Shown here: in pieces, positions 10,445 through 19,082 of the stretch
Numbering within the stretch: position 1 is the stretch's first letter
Layout of the letters: each line of letters begins with the position of its first letter
Source of the DNA: Buttiauxella warmboldiae
GTDB lineage: Bacteria; Pseudomonadota; Gammaproteobacteria; Enterobacterales; Enterobacteriaceae
Assembly (NCBI RefSeq): GCF_003818135.1
Contig: NZ_RPOH01000026.1
Location: forward strand, 1 to 64,000
DNA: 64,000 bases
Direction of reading: 5' to 3'
The notes under the pieces: model-generated
Databases searched by the model: none
What the model saw: the letters and a program-made list of their open reading frames with translations, nothing else
Told to the model about the DNA's origin: nothing
Made by a program: the position numbers and the translations under genes

Positions 10445-11419
10445 ATGAAGCCGTCCGTTATCCTCTATAAAACGTTACCTGACGACCTGCTTGCCCGCCT
10501 GGAAAGCCACTTTACCGTGACCCAGCTTGCCGATTTAAGCCCGGAAACCGTCAGACAAAACGCACAGACTTTTGCCCGTGCGGAAGGAATTCTTGGTTCG
10601 AGCGAGAAAGTGGATAAGGCATTTTTAGAGCACACGCCTGGGCTGCGCGCCGCCTCCACGGTTTCCGTTGGCTACGACAATTTTGACGTGGCGGCGCTGA
10701 GCGAGCGCGGTATTGCGTTGATGCACACGCCAACCGTGTTAACCGAAACCGTCGCCGACACCATGATGACACTGGTGCTGGCAACTGCTCGCCGGGCGCT
10801 GGAAGTGGCGGAACGCGTAAAAACGGGCGAGTGGACGGGCAGCATCGGGCCGGACTGGTTTGGTATCGACGTGCACCACAAGACGATGGGGATTTTAGGC
10901 ATGGGCCGCATTGGCCTTGCGCTGGCGCAACGCGCGCATTTTGGCTTTAACATGCCGATTCTGTATAACGCACGCCGCCATCATCAGGAAGCAGAGGAGC
11001 GCTTTAACGCGCGTTATTGCGACCTCGATACCCTGCTGGCCGAATCCGATTTCGTCTGTATTTCCCTGCCGTTGACTGAGGAAACCTGGCACCTGATTGG
11101 TGCCGGGCAGCTGGCAAGAATGAAGTCCTCCGCCATTCTGATTAACGCCGGACGCGGCCCGGTTATCGACGAGAAAGCGTTAATTCAGGCGCTAATTGAA
11201 GGCAAAATTCACGCCGCAGGTCTCGACGTATTTGAGCAAGAGCCGCTGCCGCCTGACTCACCGCTGCTTAGTCTGCCAAATGTGGTGGCGCTGCCGCATA
11301 TCGGATCTGCGACGCACGAAACCCGCTACAACATGGCGGCCTGCGCGGTAGATAACCTGATTGCTGCGCTGAGTGGCAATGTGAAAGAGAACTGCGTCAA
11401 TCCGCAGGTACTGAAGTAA
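10445..11419 (+). CDS. kguD: 2-ketogluconate 6-phosphate/2-ketoacid reductase (GhrB/KguD family)
   Basis: NAD(P)H-dependent D-2-hydroxyacid dehydrogenase of 324 aa, the length of E. coli GhrB. The nucleotide-binding glycine motif [13 protein letters not shown] and the active-site signatures [20 protein letters not shown] and [12 protein letters not shown] (catalytic His) are present. As last gene of the kgu set it should reduce 2-keto-6-phosphogluconate to 6-phosphogluconate, which feeds the pentose phosphate or Entner-Doudoroff pathway. The ATG at 10445 has GGAG upstream. A longer in-frame reading to 10316 would overlap kguT and is rejected. It could also be annotated ghrB/tkrA. Confidence 0.87.
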   Translation: MKPSVILYKTLPDDLLARLESHFTVTQLADLSPETVRQNAQTFARAEGILGSSEKVDKAFLEHTPGLRAASTVSVGYDNFDVAALSERGIALMHTPTVLTETVADTMMTLVLATARRALEVAERVKTGEWTGSIGPDWFGIDVHHKTMGILGMGRIGLALAQRAHFGFNMPILYNARRHHQEAEERFNARYCDLDTLLAESDFVCISLPLTEETWHLIGAGQLARMKSSAILINAGRGPVIDEKALIQALIEGKIHAAGLDVFEQEPLPPDSPLLSLPNVVALPHIGSATHETRYNMAACAVDNLIAALSGNVKENCVNPQVLK

Positions 11420-11426
11420 TTATTGT

Positions 11427-11453
11427 GGCGGATGACGCTTGCGCTTATCCGCC
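11427..11453. repeat. REP-like palindrome after kguD
   Basis: GGCGGAT (11427-11433) pairs with ATCCGCC (11447-11453) around a 13-base GC-rich centre. The layout (GCGGAT...GCGCTTATCCGC) resembles enterobacterial REP elements, and a related copy lies at 46362-46385. It sits between the converging kguD and higA genes and may also act in transcription termination. Confidence 0.6.
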
Positions 11454-11471
11454 CTATGAAGCTATCGGCGT

Positions 11472-11840
11472 TTAACTAAGGTTTTGTATTAACTTGTCAA
11501 AAACCTCATCTCCATCATATAAATTAGCGGCTTCTGCCTGGATGGAGGAACGGGTAAGTTTATCGCGCAAGGCCTGCAACTTAGAGGTATCAACCGCGCT
11601 TTCCGCCGCCGCAAGGCTATGCGCATTTTGTAGCTTCATCCACACGCTGGCAGAACTGCCGATTACAATAGCTAACTTAACCGCCATTTCAGGCGTAAGG
11701 GCTGCTTTTTCAGTTAACAAGCGGCTTGCGGTTGAAGGTGCGATATCCATCGCTTTGGCAAACTCACGCAGACTTACGTTAAGTTCATCAAGCGCTTCCT
11801 GGATAATTGCCCCTGGATGCGGAGGGTTTTTCATTTTCAT
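11472..11840 (-). CDS. higA: HigA-type antitoxin (XRE family)
   Basis: Antitoxin of 122 aa that should bind and neutralise HigB and repress their shared promoter. It begins [20 protein letters not shown], the typical HigA opening, with a helix-turn-helix ([34 protein letters not shown]) and the conserved [14 protein letters not shown] patch. The start at 11840 overlaps the last base of the higB stop (TAATG), which couples the two genes. A longer frame to 11870 would run into higB. The toxin-first order is the one normal for higBA. Confidence 0.88.
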   Translation of the reverse strand: MKMKNPPHPGAIIQEALDELNVSLREFAKAMDIAPSTASRLLTEKAALTPEMAVKLAIVIGSSASVWMKLQNAHSLAAAESAVDTSKLQALRDKLTRSSIQAEAANLYDGDEVFDKLIQNLS

Positions 11841-12118
11841 TAATGGTAGTCCTCGTAATTCAAATTCCACGCATCACCCTGATAAAATTCAAAAGTAATA
11901 CGCCAGTTCCCGGAAACAGTAATGGACCATAAGTTTTCTCGTTCCCCTTTCAGGGCATGAAGACGATAACCTGGCATATCTATATCAGTTATTTTTTCAG
12001 CCGCATCAATAATAGCCAGGCGGTTACGTAAACGCGGTACATGCTCCCGGGACAGCCCCTGAGGCTGTTTTTTTAAAAACAAGTTTTTGAGTCCTTTGTG
12101 CTTAAAACTTCTGATCAT
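11840..12118 (-). CDS. higB: HigB-type mRNA interferase toxin
   Basis: RelE-superfamily toxin of 92 aa that in the HigB family cleaves mRNA on the ribosome. The typical features are present: [10 protein letters not shown] near the start, [30 protein letters not shown] in the C-terminal half, and the end NLNYEDYH. The start at 12118 gives the standard length; a longer frame to 12157 is possible but has no family support. It is the first gene of a two-gene unit with higA, lying between the kgu locus and yibL. Confidence 0.88.
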   Translation of the reverse strand: MIRSFKHKGLKNLFLKKQPQGLSREHVPRLRNRLAIIDAAEKITDIDMPGYRLHALKGERENLWSITVSGNWRITFEFYQGDAWNLNYEDYH

Positions 12119-12128
12119 CCGCACATCC

Positions 12129-12180
12129 TGTTCCCTCACAAGGAACAATATCACCACTGTTCCTTTTTACGCAACAGTGG
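12129..12180. promoter_or_regulatory. Probable HigA operator region
   Basis: Immediately upstream of higB, TGTTCC (12129-12134), AAGGAACA (12140-12147) and TGTTCCTT (12158-12165) form overlapping inverted repeats with alternating half-sites. A further perfect repeat, CCACTGTT (12154-12161) and AACAGTGG (12173-12180), overlaps the last of these. HigA proteins bind palindromes in this position, so autorepression is the simplest reading. Binding itself is inferred. Confidence 0.6.
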
Positions 12181-12283
12181 ATAGCTAAACAATTTAAGAA
12201 CGATATGACGGGAAAGAAATTCAATAAATAAAGGGAGCAGAAATACTGGGGAAGCTTCGCAAAAAGGAAATCGTGAGCAAAAT

Positions 12284-12317
12284 AAAGGGATAAACCAGAA
12301 CGGCCTATCCCTTTTTT
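12284..12317. terminator. Terminator between higB promoter region and yibL
   Basis: AAAGGGATA (12284-12292) and TATCCCTTT (12306-12314) form a perfect 9-bp stem, with a T-run on the + strand and a TATTTTG tract on the - strand. Being 18 bases after the yibL stop, it should end the leftward mtl-yibL transcript. Confidence 0.7.
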
Positions 12318-12331
12318 AAAAGCGGGAAAAA

Positions 12332-12694
12332 TTAGAAATCGGTATTAGCAAAACCGGTCATTTCTTCGAGATCCATTTCACGGCCTAACGCCGTCATGGG
12401 ATGCACAATCACCAGGCCACGCACCGCTTTTTTCAGCTTGCCCATATCAGCCTGTTCTTTCTTAGTGATAGGACGTTTGTACGGCAACGCCATCAGCTTT
12501 TGCGCTTCTTTGCTCAGCTTCTGGTTGCGCACCGCTTGCAGGCGCACAATTTCAATCTCCAGCTTCGCTTTCTCTTTTTCCAGCTCAGCATACTTTTCAA
12601 CATCGTTGATCAGATGCAATTGCGGCATTTCGTGACGGATGGCGTCCAGACGATCGCTAAGACGTTTGATTTCTGCTTTTTCGATTTCTTTCAT
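12332..12694 (-). CDS. yibL: YibL family protein (DUF2810)
   Basis: Conserved enterobacterial protein of 120 aa with unknown function, reported to associate with ribosomes in E. coli. The first half is highly charged and probably coiled coil ([38 protein letters not shown]). The conserved C-terminal patch [18 protein letters not shown] identifies it. It lies 83 bases after mtlR. E. coli has the small gene yibT between them, and there is no room for it here. Confidence 0.92.
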   Translation of the reverse strand: MKEIEKAEIKRLSDRLDAIRHEMPQLHLINDVEKYAELEKEKAKLEIEIVRLQAVRNQKLSKEAQKLMALPYKRPITKKEQADMGKLKKAVRGLVIVHPMTALGREMDLEEMTGFANTDF

Positions 12695-12777
12695 TTTTGA
12701 TTAACCGTGAATAACTTTCATTGCTGGCAAGGATACACCATTCGGCGTAAGAGGGCGAAAAGGGACTTTGCGTGAGA

Positions 12778-13305
12778 TTACTTCTGGAAGGCTTTTTTTA
12801 AGCTGATCCGTGAGATCAGCTCGGTTAAAGAGAGCACCATCGTTGAGCGGACAATCTGCTGGTAGCGCTGTTTTTGCATGGCAAACAGTTCAGGATCGCT
12901 GCCATCAACCCATTTGGGCGTCGGCGGCAGCGCTGAAACGCAGTGCAGTTCACCAAACGGGCCAAGCATTTCATCATCGGTAAAATTATATTCATTACCG
13001 TCGTGATTTAACTCTTCGCGTAGAGCCATCAGCAATTCACAATCTTCGTACTCGGCGCGATTGAGCACGCCAAGGCCGTAGATTAGCTTGAGGCGCACGG
13101 AAAGATCCCCTAACGGGCCATCGCCATCCAGCAGCGGTTCCACCGCGTATTTCACCGCATAATCATCTTTACGGAAGACCTGCAATACCAGGATATTCAC
13201 CGCTTCGGTAAGAAGGTCGACTGCGGCAATCAGCAGGCTGCGTACGGTTTTTCCGGCATTAAGACGCTCAAGCACACGGTTTTCAAAGGCCTGGGTTTCT
13301 TCCAT
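12778..13305 (-). CDS. mtlR: Mannitol operon repressor MtlR
   Basis: Cytoplasmic repressor of the mannitol operon, 175 aa. The sequence is close to E. coli MtlR from MEETQAFENRVLERLNAGKTVRS through to SLTELISRISLKKAFQK. The E. coli protein has about 20 more residues at the N-terminus; here the start at 13305 gives the shorter form, and no ribosome-supported upstream start was seen. MtlR has no classical helix-turn-helix, so how it acts on DNA is unclear in the family. It follows mtlD in the mtlADR order. Confidence 0.95.
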   Translation of the reverse strand: MEETQAFENRVLERLNAGKTVRSLLIAAVDLLTEAVNILVLQVFRKDDYAVKYAVEPLLDGDGPLGDLSVRLKLIYGLGVLNRAEYEDCELLMALREELNHDGNEYNFTDDEMLGPFGELHCVSALPPTPKWVDGSDPELFAMQKQRYQQIVRSTMVLSLTELISRISLKKAFQK

Positions 13306-13366
13306 CTTTGCCTACATCACTCAAAGTATTATTGGGTGCAGCGTCCGCGGCACCCGTTCTCTATAG

Positions 13367-14512
13367 CTATTTGCCGTTATAGGCGCTCACCGCTTCTGCC
13401 ACCGCATCGCTATTGACATCAAGGCCGGAGATCTCCGCAAGCGTGGCCTGCGGGCCTTTAGCCGCCAGCAGTTTCTCCAGCTCTTGCGCCTGCGGATCTT
13501 GCTCGCTGCGGTAATGCATCGCCGCCGCAATGCCGGCAATCAGGAATTGGCGCGGCAGGCCGTATTCAATCGTGCCCAGCAGCGGTTTAATCAGGCGGTC
13601 GCCCGCACTCAGTTTACGCAGCGGCTGGCGGCCCACACGTTCCACATCATCTTTCAGATACGGATTCTCGAAACGGCCCAGAATTTTCTGGATATAGGCC
13701 GCGTGCTTGTCTGCATCAAAGCCATAACGCTTGATCAGCACCGCGCCGCTTTCATCCATCGCCCCTTTCACCACCGCACGGATTTTCTCATCCAGAATGG
13801 CATCGCGGATGGTCTGATGACCGGCCAGCTGACCAAGGTACGCGGTTATAGCATGCCCGGTATTGAGCGTGAAGAGCTTACGCTCCACAAACGCCATCAG
13901 ATTATCAGTCAGCTCCATGCCAGCAATGTCAGGCAGCTCACCTTTGAACTGGGTTTTATCCACAATCCACTCGCTGAAGGTTTCAACGGTCACTTCAAGC
14001 GGGTCATTGGTGGCAGATTCTGAAGGCGGAACGATACGGTCAACGGCAGAATCAACAAAACCAACGTGCTGCTCAACCCAGGCCTGATCATCTTCAGAAA
14101 GTGCCTTCATCACGTGAGCTTTCAGCTGGCTGGTACCGCGCACCATATTTTCACAGGCGATAATGTTCAGCGGTTTTTCATTACCGTTGCTACGGCGCAG
14201 CACCAAACCTTTGGCGACAGCTGGCGCGATACGCTCCAACACAACCGGCCCGACGGCGGTGGTCACCAGGTCAACGTCGGCAATCAACCTAACAACATCG
14301 TCGCCGATGCTGCTGACGGCATTGACATTAGAAACCGTATCGATTTGCTCTTGCTCGCCCACCACGCGCACCTGGTAGCTATGGCGTTCGTTCAGCGCGT
14401 CCAGCACGGTTTGGTTAACGTCTGCGAAGGTCAGTTGGATACCCGCGTCTGCCAGCAGTTTTCCGATAAAGCCACGGCCGATATTACCTGCGCCAAAATG
14501 TAATGCTTTCAT
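13367..14512 (-). CDS. mtlD: Mannitol-1-phosphate 5-dehydrogenase
   Basis: NAD-dependent oxidation of D-mannitol 1-phosphate to fructose 6-phosphate. The 381-aa product starts [20 protein letters not shown], the N-terminal dinucleotide-binding motif of polyol-specific long-chain dehydrogenases; the Lys region [23 protein letters not shown] is also conserved. The ATG at 14512 has AAGGTG six bases upstream. A GTG at 14521 is in frame but overlaps that ribosome site, so it is rejected. It lies downstream of mtlA across a repeat-rich gap of about 107 bases. Confidence 0.97.
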   Translation of the reverse strand: MKALHFGAGNIGRGFIGKLLADAGIQLTFADVNQTVLDALNERHSYQVRVVGEQEQIDTVSNVNAVSSIGDDVVRLIADVDLVTTAVGPVVLERIAPAVAKGLVLRRSNGNEKPLNIIACENMVRGTSQLKAHVMKALSEDDQAWVEQHVGFVDSAVDRIVPPSESATNDPLEVTVETFSEWIVDKTQFKGELPDIAGMELTDNLMAFVERKLFTLNTGHAITAYLGQLAGHQTIRDAILDEKIRAVVKGAMDESGAVLIKRYGFDADKHAAYIQKILGRFENPYLKDDVERVGRQPLRKLSAGDRLIKPLLGTIEYGLPRQFLIAGIAAAMHYRSEQDPQAQELEKLLAAKGPQATLAEISGLDVNSDAVAEAVSAYNGK

Positions 14513-14542
14513 GTCGTTCACCTTCTTAAATTTGAATTACCC

Positions 14543-14609
14543 GAGAGGGTTCGGGTGAGTCGTTTAGGGAAACGCCCCTCACCGGAACCCTCTCCCATCC
14601 GGGAGAGGG
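14543..14609 (-). repeat. Overlapping hairpins between mtlA and mtlD
   Basis: Two mutually exclusive stems share one arm. The short stem is CCCTCTCCC (14588-14596) with GGGAGAGGG (14601-14609), perfect over 9 bp. The long stem pairs 14543-14559 with 14578-14594 over 17 positions with one mismatch, enclosing a small CGTTT/AAACG hairpin. The sequence family (CTCACC...CCTCTCCC) recurs at 34702-34735 and 51120-51162, so this is a dispersed intergenic repeat. In this position it could also set the mtlA to mtlD ratio. Confidence 0.65.
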
Positions 14610-14619
14610 AAACTAAGAC

Positions 14620-16539
14620 TTACTTCTTACCGGCCAGCAGGTCGAGCACTTCCTGAACGCTGGTGGTATTCGCCAGGCGGTCAATCACCGACTCATCATC
14701 CAGCGCGTTGGTCAGGCTGGTGATCACCTGGATGTGTTCGTTATTGCGGGCAGCAATACCGATAACCAGGCGGGCAATATCTTCACTCTCTTCACCAAAG
14801 TGCACGCCGTGTGGATACTGACAGAACACTACGCCGGTTTTCAGCACGCGGTCTTTCGCTTCAACCGTACCGTGTGGAACCGCGATACCTTCACCCAGGT
14901 AAGTTGGGGTCAGTTTTTCGCGCTCGAACATCGCATCCACATATTCCGGCTGGACATAGCCACCGTTTACCAGTTGCTCACCGGCAAAGCGAATCGCCTC
15001 TTCTTTGGTGGTCGCCGTCAGGCCGAGGAACACGTTGCCAGCGCCCAGACGGAACAGCATCTCTTCGTCAGCAACGAAGCTGTCTTCCAGGCTGCTCATG
15101 ACCTTCACTTCTTTCTCGCTCAGGTTATGAGAGGCCACCAGACGCTCGGTCAGGTTGGAATACAGGCTGCTGTCGAGGAAGTTGGTCAGGGAAATATGCT
15201 GTGCCTGTGGCACCTGGCGCATCGCACGCTCGGTCAGGTCACGGTGCGTAATTACCAGGTCAACGTCATCCGGCAAGCTGTTGATTGCGCAGTTTGTCAC
15301 CGAGATATTTTTCAGGCCCGCATCGCTGACTTTCTTACGCAGCACGCCAGCACCCATGGCGCTTGAACCCATACCGGCGTCACACGCTACGATGATTTTG
15401 CGTACGTGGCTCAGGTCGTTAGACAAGCCAGCACCTACCGCCAGTGGCGCGGTTGCACCTTTGGATTCCGCTTTCATCTCAGCCATACGGCGAGCCGCGG
15501 CTTCAATATCATCTTCTTCTTTCACTTTGCTGGTTTTCAGCAAAATCGCTGAAACCACGAAGGAGACGATTGTTGCTGCAACGATTGCCGCGATATTCGC
15601 GAAGTAAGCACCTTTTGGCGTCATTGCCAGAACCGCAAGGATGGAACCCGGAGATGCCGGAGAAACCAGACCGCCGTTCAGCAGAGTCAGAGTGAACACG
15701 CCGGTCATACCACCGAGGATAACGGCCAGGATCAGACGTGGGTTCATCAGCACGTACGGGAAGTAAATTTCGTGAATACCGCCCAGGAAGTGGATGATTG
15801 CCGCGCCGCCCGCAGACTGCTTAGCATTGCCACGGCCGAAGAACATGTACGCCAGCAGCACGCCCATACCCGGACCCGGGTTGGCTTCAATCAGGAAGAA
15901 GATTGATTTGCCCAGCTCGTGAGACTGCTGAATGCCCAGCGGCGAGAAGATACCGTGGTTGATGGCGTTGTTCAGGAACAGGATTTTTGCCGGTTCTACG
16001 AAGATAGACGCCAGCGGCAGCATGTCATGAACCACCATGAAGTTAACGCCCGCCGCCAGAACTTTGGAGAGGACTTCAACTGCCGGGCCGATACCCATGA
16101 ACGCCAGAATCGCCAGAATCATACCGATGATGCCAGCGGAGAAGTTGTTCACCAGCATTTCAAAGCCGGATTTGATTTTGCCATCAACCCATGCGTCGAA
16201 ATGTTTAATCGCCCAACCGCCCAGAGGACCTGCGATCATCGCGCCGAGGAACATTGGCATATCCGCACCGACGATAACGCCCATGGTGGTGATGGCGCCG
16301 ACTACCCCACCACGGTCGCCGCCGATTAAGCGACCACCGGTATAACCGATGAGCAACGGCAGCAGGTAGGTAATCATCGGGCCGACCAGTTTCGCCAGCG
16401 TCTCGTTTGGCAACCATCCGGTTGGAATAAATAAAGCGGTGATAATACCCCAGGCGATAAATGCGCCGATGTTTGGCATGACCATGTTGCTCAGGAAACG
16501 ACCAAAGCTTTGCACTCTGATCTTGATATCGGATGACAT
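14620..16539 (-). CDS. mtlA: PTS mannitol transporter, EIICBA
   Basis: Inner-membrane permease that imports D-mannitol and phosphorylates it to mannitol 1-phosphate with phosphate from PEP via HPr. It has 639 aa (637 in E. coli). Domains in order: membrane IIC (about 1-345), IIB with the phosphorylated Cys386 in VACDAGMGSSAMG, and IIA with the phosphorylated His556 in AVPHGTVEAKD. The ATG at 16539 follows AAGGGG; a GTG two codons upstream is rejected. It is first in mtlADR, downstream of several CRP sites. Confidence 0.98.
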   Translation of the reverse strand: MSSDIKIRVQSFGRFLSNMVMPNIGAFIAWGIITALFIPTGWLPNETLAKLVGPMITYLLPLLIGYTGGRLIGGDRGGVVGAITTMGVIVGADMPMFLGAMIAGPLGGWAIKHFDAWVDGKIKSGFEMLVNNFSAGIIGMILAILAFMGIGPAVEVLSKVLAAGVNFMVVHDMLPLASIFVEPAKILFLNNAINHGIFSPLGIQQSHELGKSIFFLIEANPGPGMGVLLAYMFFGRGNAKQSAGGAAIIHFLGGIHEIYFPYVLMNPRLILAVILGGMTGVFTLTLLNGGLVSPASPGSILAVLAMTPKGAYFANIAAIVAATIVSFVVSAILLKTSKVKEEDDIEAAARRMAEMKAESKGATAPLAVGAGLSNDLSHVRKIIVACDAGMGSSAMGAGVLRKKVSDAGLKNISVTNCAINSLPDDVDLVITHRDLTERAMRQVPQAQHISLTNFLDSSLYSNLTERLVASHNLSEKEVKVMSSLEDSFVADEEMLFRLGAGNVFLGLTATTKEEAIRFAGEQLVNGGYVQPEYVDAMFEREKLTPTYLGEGIAVPHGTVEAKDRVLKTGVVFCQYPHGVHFGEESEDIARLVIGIAARNNEHIQVITSLTNALDDESVIDRLANTTSVQEVLDLLAGKK

Positions 16540-17014
16540 ACGCACACCCCTTGTTGTGTTTACGTGCTGAAAAAGTAGCCCGAGAATTATTGTTAATGTG
16601 GCGGCAACGCAGGGTTGCCAGATGCTCTAGTGAGGCGAAATCTGGCACGTGATCGTTAAGCTGTCCAGTAGTGGCAAATTTGTGTGACAAAGATCACTCA
16701 TTACGGGGGAGGCTGAAGCCAGATCTAGCGATCTGAATCACATAATGGCCGGGTAAAAAAAACGCATCAGCCATTTTTTGTTCATCTCTGACATCTTTAT
16801 GTGATGAAAGTCACACTTTACGATTATCACTTTGTTATTTAAATGTGAGTTACCTCACAAAATATTTTATGCCATTGTTCACTAGTGTGATCCAGGGCGA
16901 GGCGTGGATTTCATTTTGTCTGAAAACTACAGCGCAGCGGCAGGCGACTGTGTACTACTTTTTCAGGCAACCTGAACCATACTTACCCTTTGTCGATTAA
17001 AAATGGACGATGTC
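16540..17014. promoter_or_regulatory. Divergent mtlA/yibF control region with CRP-site array
   Basis: This 475-base gap contains no gene but has at least four CRP-like sites of the form TGTGA-N6-TCACA: 16683-16698 (TGTGACAAAGATCACT), 16727-16742 (on the - strand TGTGATTCAGATCGCT), 16800-16815 (TGTGATGAAAGTCACA) and 16844-16859 (TGTGAGTTACCTCACA). A fifth half-site, TGTGA, lies at 16886-16890. E. coli mtlA is known for several CRP sites, so catabolite control is expected. MtlR should act here too, but I recognise no MtlR site. I saw no additional ORF worth calling. Confidence 0.8.
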
Positions 17015-17623
17015 ATGAAACTTATCGGTAATTACACCAGCCCATACGTGCGCAAAATATCGGTAATCTTGCTGGAAAAGGGCATCACGTTTGAGTTTGT
17101 CAACGATAACCCGTGGACGGCAGAAAGCAGCACGCCGCAATATAACCCGCTGGGAAAAGTCCCGGCGCTGGTGACCGACGACGGCCAGTGCTGGTTCGAC
17201 TCCCCGGTGATTGCCGAGTATCTCGAACTGTTGGCTATCGCCCCACCTCTTATTCCACGCGAACCATTAGCCGCTCTGCAAATGCGCCAGATAGAGGCGC
17301 TGGCCGACGGCATTATGGACGCAGCGCTGGTTTCAGTGCGCGAGCGGCAGCGCCCGATTGAGCAACAATCTGAAACGGAGCTGCTGCGCCAGCGTGAGAA
17401 AATCAGCCGTGGGCTGACGCTGCTCGAACAGTACGCCGCGGATAAAAAACTGGATGCGGAAAACCTCAGCGTAGCGACCATCGCGGTAGCGTGCGCGGTG
17501 GGCTACCTCAACTTCCGGCGCGTTTCCCCGGGCTGGTGCGTGGAGCGCCCGCATCTGGTGAAACTGGTAGAGAAACTTTTCACACGTGAAAGTTTTGCCC
17601 GTACCGAACCGCCGACGGCATGA
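17015..17623 (+). CDS. yibF: Glutathione S-transferase-like protein YibF
   Basis: Cytoplasmic GST-fold protein of 202 aa, the E. coli YibF length. The thioredoxin-like N-terminal domain starts [23 protein letters not shown], with Ser9 at the site where GSTs contact glutathione, and contains [10 protein letters not shown] and DSPVIAEYL. The C-terminal helical domain ends [22 protein letters not shown]. The ATG at 17015 is chosen because it matches the family start; the frame extends four codons further upstream. Its substrate is unknown. It lies next to selA as in E. coli. Confidence 0.92.
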   Translation: MKLIGNYTSPYVRKISVILLEKGITFEFVNDNPWTAESSTPQYNPLGKVPALVTDDGQCWFDSPVIAEYLELLAIAPPLIPREPLAALQMRQIEALADGIMDAALVSVRERQRPIEQQSETELLRQREKISRGLTLLEQYAADKKLDAENLSVATIAVACAVGYLNFRRVSPGWCVERPHLVKLVEKLFTRESFARTEPPTA

Positions 17624-17635
17624 TCTATCGCCATG

Positions 17636-17657
17636 ACAGGGGGGCAACTCCCCCTGT
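17636..17657. terminator. Hairpin between yibF and selA
   Basis: ACAGGGGG (17636-17643) and CCCCCTGT (17650-17657) form a perfect 8-bp stem with a 6-base loop 13 bases after the yibF stop. No T-run follows, so termination may be only partial. The selA start lies 36 bases downstream. Confidence 0.55.
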
Positions 17658-17693
17658 AAACTATCGCGATATTTCACCACTCTGCGGCTTGCC

Positions 17694-19082
17694 ATGACTA
17701 CCCATCGCCCCTTGTACAGCCAGCTTCCTGCCATTGATAAGCTATTACGCGACGCCTCTTTCAGCACTTTGCTCAATACCTTCGGCCACACCCAGGTGGT
17801 TAACATCTTGCGTGAGATGCTGAACATTGCCCGGGAGCATATCCGCACTCAGCAAGCGCTACCCTGCTGGAACGACGATTGGGCAGCCCATGCTCAGTTG
17901 CAGCTTGCCTCAGCGCAGCGCAGCGCCTTGCTGCCGGTATTTAACCTGACCGGCACGGTGTTACACACCAACCTTGGGCGGGCCTTGCAGGCAGAAGCGG
18001 CGATTGAAGCGGTCACCCGGGCGATGCGCTACCCGGTGACGCTGGAATATGACCTGCACGGCGCACAACGCGGCCATCGTGACAGAGCCTTGTCCGGCCT
18101 GCTGTGCGAGCTGACCGGTGCGGAAGACGCCTGCATCGTCAATAACAACGCAGCGGCGGTGCTGCTGATGCTGGCAGCCTGCGCCAACGGTGAAGAAGTA
18201 GTGGTTTCTCGCGGCGAGCTGGTGGAAATTGGCGGCGCGTTCCGCATTCCGGATGTGATGCGCCAGGCCGGTTGCCAGCTTGTCGAAGTCGGCACCACCA
18301 ACCGTACCCATCTGAAAGATTATCGCCAGGCGGCGGGCGAAAACACCGCATTGCTGATGAAAGTCCACACCAGCAACTATCAGGTTGCGGGCTTTACTAA
18401 AACCGTCAGCGAGGCCGAACTGGTGGAGCTTGGCAACGAGCTGAACATTCCGGTTGTCACCGATTTAGGCAGCGGCTCGCTGGTCGATCTTAGCCAATGG
18501 GGGCTACCGGAAGAACCGATGCCGCAGCAGCTGATAGCTGCAGGCGTAAGCCTGGTGAGTTTTTCCGGGGACAAGCTGCTCGGTGGCCCGCAGGCGGGGA
18601 TTATTGTTGGCAAAAAAGAGCTTATCGCCCGTATCCAACAGCACCCGCTGAAACGCGCTTTACGCGCCGATAAAATGACGCTGGCGGCACTGGAAGCCAC
18701 CCTGCGCTTATATCAGCACCCGGAAACGCTGGCCGCAAGATTGCCGACGTTGCGCCTATTAACGCGTGATGCCGGCGAAATCACAACGCTCGCGCAACGG
18801 CTGCTACCTGCGTTTGAAGGCAAATTTGGCGAACATTTCACCCTGCTTGTCGAACCCTGTTTATCGCAAATTGGCAGCGGCTCTCTGCCTGTGGACAGGC
18901 TACCGAGCGCGGCGTTAACTTTCACCCCTAAAGATGGCCGTGGCACCACGCTTGCCACGCTCACCCAAAGCCTGCGCGAACTGGCTAAACCCATTATTGG
19001 CCGCATCAGCGATGGGCGTTTATGGCTCGATTTGCGCTGTCTTGAAGATGAAGCTGGCCTGCTGGAGAATTTACACCCGTGA
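17694..19082 (+). CDS. selA: L-seryl-tRNA(Sec) selenium transferase
   Basis: PLP enzyme that converts seryl-tRNA(Sec) to selenocysteinyl-tRNA(Sec) with selenophosphate. It has 462 aa (463 in E. coli). The PLP-binding lysine is Lys294 in [14 protein letters not shown]. Other conserved parts are [16 protein letters not shown] and [12 protein letters not shown]. It is followed directly by selB with a GTGA overlap. Presence of both genes implies that the cell makes selenoproteins somewhere, although the formate dehydrogenase in this window uses Cys. The tRNA(Sec) gene selC and selD are not in the window. Confidence 0.97.
   Translation: MTTHRPLYSQLPAIDKLLRDASFSTLLNTFGHTQVVNILREMLNIAREHIRTQQALPCWNDDWAAHAQLQLASAQRSALLPVFNLTGTVLHTNLGRALQAEAAIEAVTRAMRYPVTLEYDLHGAQRGHRDRALSGLLCELTGAEDACIVNNNAAAVLLMLAACANGEEVVVSRGELVEIGGAFRIPDVMRQAGCQLVEVGTTNRTHLKDYRQAAGENTALLMKVHTSNYQVAGFTKTVSEAELVELGNELNIPVVTDLGSGSLVDLSQWGLPEEPMPQQLIAAGVSLVSFSGDKLLGGPQAGIIVGKKELIARIQQHPLKRALRADKMTLAALEATLRLYQHPETLAARLPTLRLLTRDAGEITTLAQRLLPAFEGKFGEHFTLLVEPCLSQIGSGSLPVDRLPSAALTFTPKDGRGTTLATLTQSLRELAKPIIGRISDGRLWLDLRCLEDEAGLLENLHP

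Noticed and set aside
12129-12165. LexA box upstream of higB
   Set aside because: The repeats are of TGTTCC/GGAACA type; the LexA pattern CTG-N10-CAG with its TA-rich centre is not matched.
14734-15366. 210-codon + strand frame opposite mtlA
   Set aside because: Lies against the IIB and IIA domains of MtlA; no support from start signals or protein family.
16540-17014. A small RNA gene upstream of mtlA
   Set aside because: The region is AT-rich with CRP sites, but I saw no convincing promoter plus terminator hairpin pair.
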